Origin: Bacteroidales bacterium
Lineage (GTDB): Bacteria; Bacteroidota; Bacteroidia; Bacteroidales; UBA7960
DNA: 8,070 bases
NCBI GenBank assembly: GCA_007132825.1
Contig: SLNX01000181.1
Location: 1-8,070, forward strand
Direction of reading: 5' to 3'
Part shown: positions 6,501 to 8,070 of the stretch, in pieces
Layout of the letters: every line of letters starts with the position of its first letter
Position numbering within the stretch: position 1 is the first letter of the stretch
Translations under genes and position numbers: made by a program
Notes under the pieces: generated by a model
The model's database searches: none
Told to the model about the DNA's origin: nothing
Seen by the model: the letters and a program-made list of their open reading frames with translations, nothing else

Positions 6501-6521
6501 GAGCTGGGAACTGAGAACTGA
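6501..6521. repeat. Second 7-base-period tandem repeat, three units
   Basis: The bases read GAGCTGG, GAACTGA and GAACTGA, followed by a further G. The last two units are identical and the first differs at two positions. It follows the first 7-base repeat block by 15 bases and ends 23 bases before the gmd ATG, so it would lie in the gmd leader or overlap its promoter. Confidence 0.55.
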
Positions 6522-6544
6522 GTATTTAAACCACAAATATTACA

Positions 6545-7603
6545 ATGAAGAAAACCGCACTGATTTCCGGCATCACCGGACAGGATGGGAGTTACCTTTG
6601 TGAGCTTTTGCTCGAGAAGGGATATACCGTACACGGCATTATACGCAGGGCAAGCTCTTTTAACACTTTTCGCATTGATCATCTGTACAACAACCCGGAC
6701 TTGCTCAACAAGCGACTCTTCCTGCACTACGGAGACCTGACCGACTCGAGTAACCTGAACCGTCTGATTGAAAAATCGCGGCCCGATGAGATTTACAACC
6801 TTGGGGCGCAAAGCCACGTGCAGGTCTCCTTTGAAGTGCCCGAATACACTGCTGAGGTGGACGGTATTGGCACATTGCGTTTTTTGGACGCCATTAAGGA
6901 AACCGGAATCAACACACGTTTTTACCAAGCTTCAACTTCCGAACTATACGGACTTGCCCAGGAGGTTCCACAGTCAGAGACCACACCTTTTTATCCACGC
7001 AGTCCGTATGCGGCTGCCAAGCTCTATGGCTACTGGATTGTGGTTAATTACCGTGAAGCATACAACCTGTTTGCCTGCAACGGTATTCTCTTTAACCATG
7101 AGAGTGAGCGCCGCGGCAAGACATTTGTCACCCGCAAGATCAGCGTAGCTGTGTCAAAGATCATGTCGGGTCAGCAGGAAAAGTTGTTGCTCGGAAATCT
7201 GGACGCAAGGCGCGACTGGGGGTATGCTCCGGAATATGTAGATGGTATGTGGCGCATGCTACAGCACGATACACCGGAAGATTTTGTGCTGGCGACCAAT
7301 GAAACACATACTGTACGCGAGTTTGTTGAAGAAGCTTTCAAGGTGTTGGGTGAAGAAATTGAATGGCTGGGTGAAGGAGCCAACGAGAAAGGCTTCCTGA
7401 AATCCTCCGGCAAGGAAGTGGTAGGTATCGACCCTCGTTATTACCGCCCTACAGAGGTTGACCTGCTGCTGGGGGATTACTCCAAAGCCAAAAAGATTCT
7501 GGGCTGGGAACCCAAGACCACATTTAAGGACCTGGTGAAGGTGATGGTAGAAGCCGACTATGCCAAAGCACAAAAGCGCAATAGCAATGGACAAGCAGTC
7601 TAA
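6545..7603 (+). CDS. gmd: GDP-mannose 4,6-dehydratase
   Basis: The 352-residue enzyme converts GDP-D-mannose to GDP-4-keto-6-deoxy-D-mannose, the first step towards GDP-L-fucose and related deoxysugars, in the cytoplasm. It is an extended short-chain dehydrogenase. GITGQDGSYL (9-18) is the dinucleotide-binding glycine motif, STSELYG (130-136) carries the catalytic Thr131 and Glu133, and SPYAAAK (153-159) carries Tyr155 and Lys159. These sit one position before the Escherichia coli residues as I recall them. NHESERRGKTFVTRKIS, RRDWGYAPEYVDGMW and YYRPTEVDLLLGD are further family signatures. The length is near normal and the C-terminus intact. The ATG is secure because the conserved glycine motif begins eight residues later; its leader is A-rich without a Shine-Dalgarno sequence. 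The last 17 bases overlap the fucose synthase gene, so the two pathway steps are probably translationally coupled. Confidence 0.97.
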   Translation: MKKTALISGITGQDGSYLCELLLEKGYTVHGIIRRASSFNTFRIDHLYNNPDLLNKRLFLHYGDLTDSSNLNRLIEKSRPDEIYNLGAQSHVQVSFEVPEYTAEVDGIGTLRFLDAIKETGINTRFYQASTSELYGLAQEVPQSETTPFYPRSPYAAAKLYGYWIVVNYREAYNLFACNGILFNHESERRGKTFVTRKISVAVSKIMSGQQEKLLLGNLDARRDWGYAPEYVDGMWRMLQHDTPEDFVLATNETHTVREFVEEAFKVLGEEIEWLGEGANEKGFLKSSGKEVVGIDPRYYRPTEVDLLLGDYSKAKKILGWEPKTTFKDLVKVMVEADYAKAQKRNSNGQAV

Positions 7604-8070
7604 AATCTACATTGCCGGCCATTTGGGGATGGTGGGTTCGGCCATCCATCGCAAGCTGCTGGCTTTGGGTTATGAGAATTTTGTGTTTAGAAGTCTTAAA
7701 GTGCTTGATCTGTGCAGGCAAGAGGACGTAGAGCGCTTTTTTGAGACGGAGAAGCCTGACTACGTGTTTGTGGCGGCAGCCAGGGTGGGCGGCATCGTGG
7801 CCAACAACACCTACCGGGCGCAGTTCATCTACGAAAACCTGATGATACAGAATAACATCATCCACGCCGCATGGCAAAACGGCGTGAAAAAGTTGTTGTT
7901 CCTCGGCAGCAGCTGCATCTATCCCAAAAATGCACCGCAGCCCTTAAAGGAGGAATCCCTGCTTACCGGCCTGCTGGAGCAAACAAACGAGCCTTATGCG
8001 ATTGCCAAGATTGCAGGAATCAAAATGTGTGAGAATTATTACCGGCAGTACGGCTGCAACTTCATTTCGG
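7587..8070 (+). CDS. fcl: GDP-L-fucose synthase, N-terminal half (runs off the window)
   Basis: The frame is open from the ATG at 7587-7589 to the window edge, giving 161 codons of a protein usually a little over 300 residues long. The enzyme (also called WcaG) is an NADPH-dependent epimerase/reductase that turns GDP-4-keto-6-deoxy-D-mannose into GDP-L-fucose. Visible motifs are IYIAGHLGMVGSAI (7-20), the dinucleotide-binding loop; AAARVGGIVANN; LGSSCIYPK (106-114) with the catalytic Ser region; PLKEESLLTG; and EPYAIAKIAGIK, with Tyr137 and Lys141 of the YxxxK pair. The third residue of the usual GHxGMVGSA loop is Leu here, a position that varies. The start lies inside the gmd coding region in another frame (17-base overlap), giving a tight operon. 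This gene and gmd read as more GC-rich than the block upstream. No frameshift is seen in the part present. Confidence 0.96.
   Translation, partial: MDKQSKIYIAGHLGMVGSAIHRKLLALGYENFVFRSLKVLDLCRQEDVERFFETEKPDYVFVAAARVGGIVANNTYRAQFIYENLMIQNNIIHAAWQNGVKKLLFLGSSCIYPKNAPQPLKEESLLTGLLEQTNEPYAIAKIAGIKMCENYYRQYGCNFIS

Noticed and set aside
6451..6521. A CRISPR array or phage attachment site in the repeat blocks
   Set aside because: Units are only 7 bases with no spacers, there are no cas genes, and no integrase or duplicated flanking core is visible.
6485..6928. A 147-residue minus-strand frame covering the gmd start and repeat blocks
   Set aside because: It is antisense to the conserved gmd N-terminus; no protein family is recognisable.
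7524..7877. A 117-residue minus-strand frame over the gmd-fcl junction
   Set aside because: It is antisense to two well-supported genes and shows no domain.

Overview
The window looks like an exopolysaccharide or O-antigen type surface-polysaccharide locus from a member of the Bacteroidota (phylum-level call; a Bacteroidia-like lineage is likely). The reasons are the end of an S9-type secreted peptidase gene, A-rich translation leaders without clear Shine-Dalgarno sequences, a good match to the Bacteroidota -7 promoter element (TAnnTTTG) at 995-1002 on the minus strand, and protein families common in this phylum (DUF1972-type glycosyltransferase, TPR-tailed Wzy/WaaL-like protein).

Layout. 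Positions 1-287 hold the C-terminal end of an S9 prolyl-oligopeptidase-family enzyme on the plus strand. Two small membrane-protein genes follow on the minus strand: a DoxX-like four-helix protein (310-675) and an unrecognised 62-residue two-helix protein (756-944). A 108-base divergent intergenic region (945-1052) separates these household-type genes from the polysaccharide genes and contains an exact 10-base direct repeat around a predicted promoter.

The polysaccharide block has a DUF1972/GT4 glycosyltransferase (1053-2189, +), a polyprenyl-phosphate sugar-1-phosphate transferase (2255-3628, +, GTG start), a Wzy/WaaL-like polymerase or ligase with a C-terminal TPR-like region (about 3622-5559, -), and a class I SAM-dependent methyltransferase (5655-6320, +, TTG start). 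The sugar transferase and the polymerase/ligase converge and share 7 bases at their stop codons. A hairpin plus T-run (6366-6388) may end the methyltransferase transcript. The next 160 bases include two short degenerate repeat blocks, both with a 7-base period. Then come gmd (6545-7603) and the start of GDP-L-fucose synthase (7587 to the window edge), overlapping by 17 bases.

Working together (inference): Gmd and the fucose synthase convert GDP-mannose to GDP-L-fucose. The membrane sugar-phosphate transferase loads the first sugar on undecaprenyl phosphate, the GT4 enzyme and others outside the window extend the repeat unit, and the Wzy/WaaL-like protein polymerises or transfers the chain. 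The methyltransferase may modify a sugar or lipid intermediate. No flippase, export or chain-length gene is visible, so the locus continues beyond the window. I see no RNA gene, CRISPR array, insertion sequence or defence system. The gene content is ordinary for this kind of locus; the most unusual signals are in the non-coding DNA and the gene arrangement.
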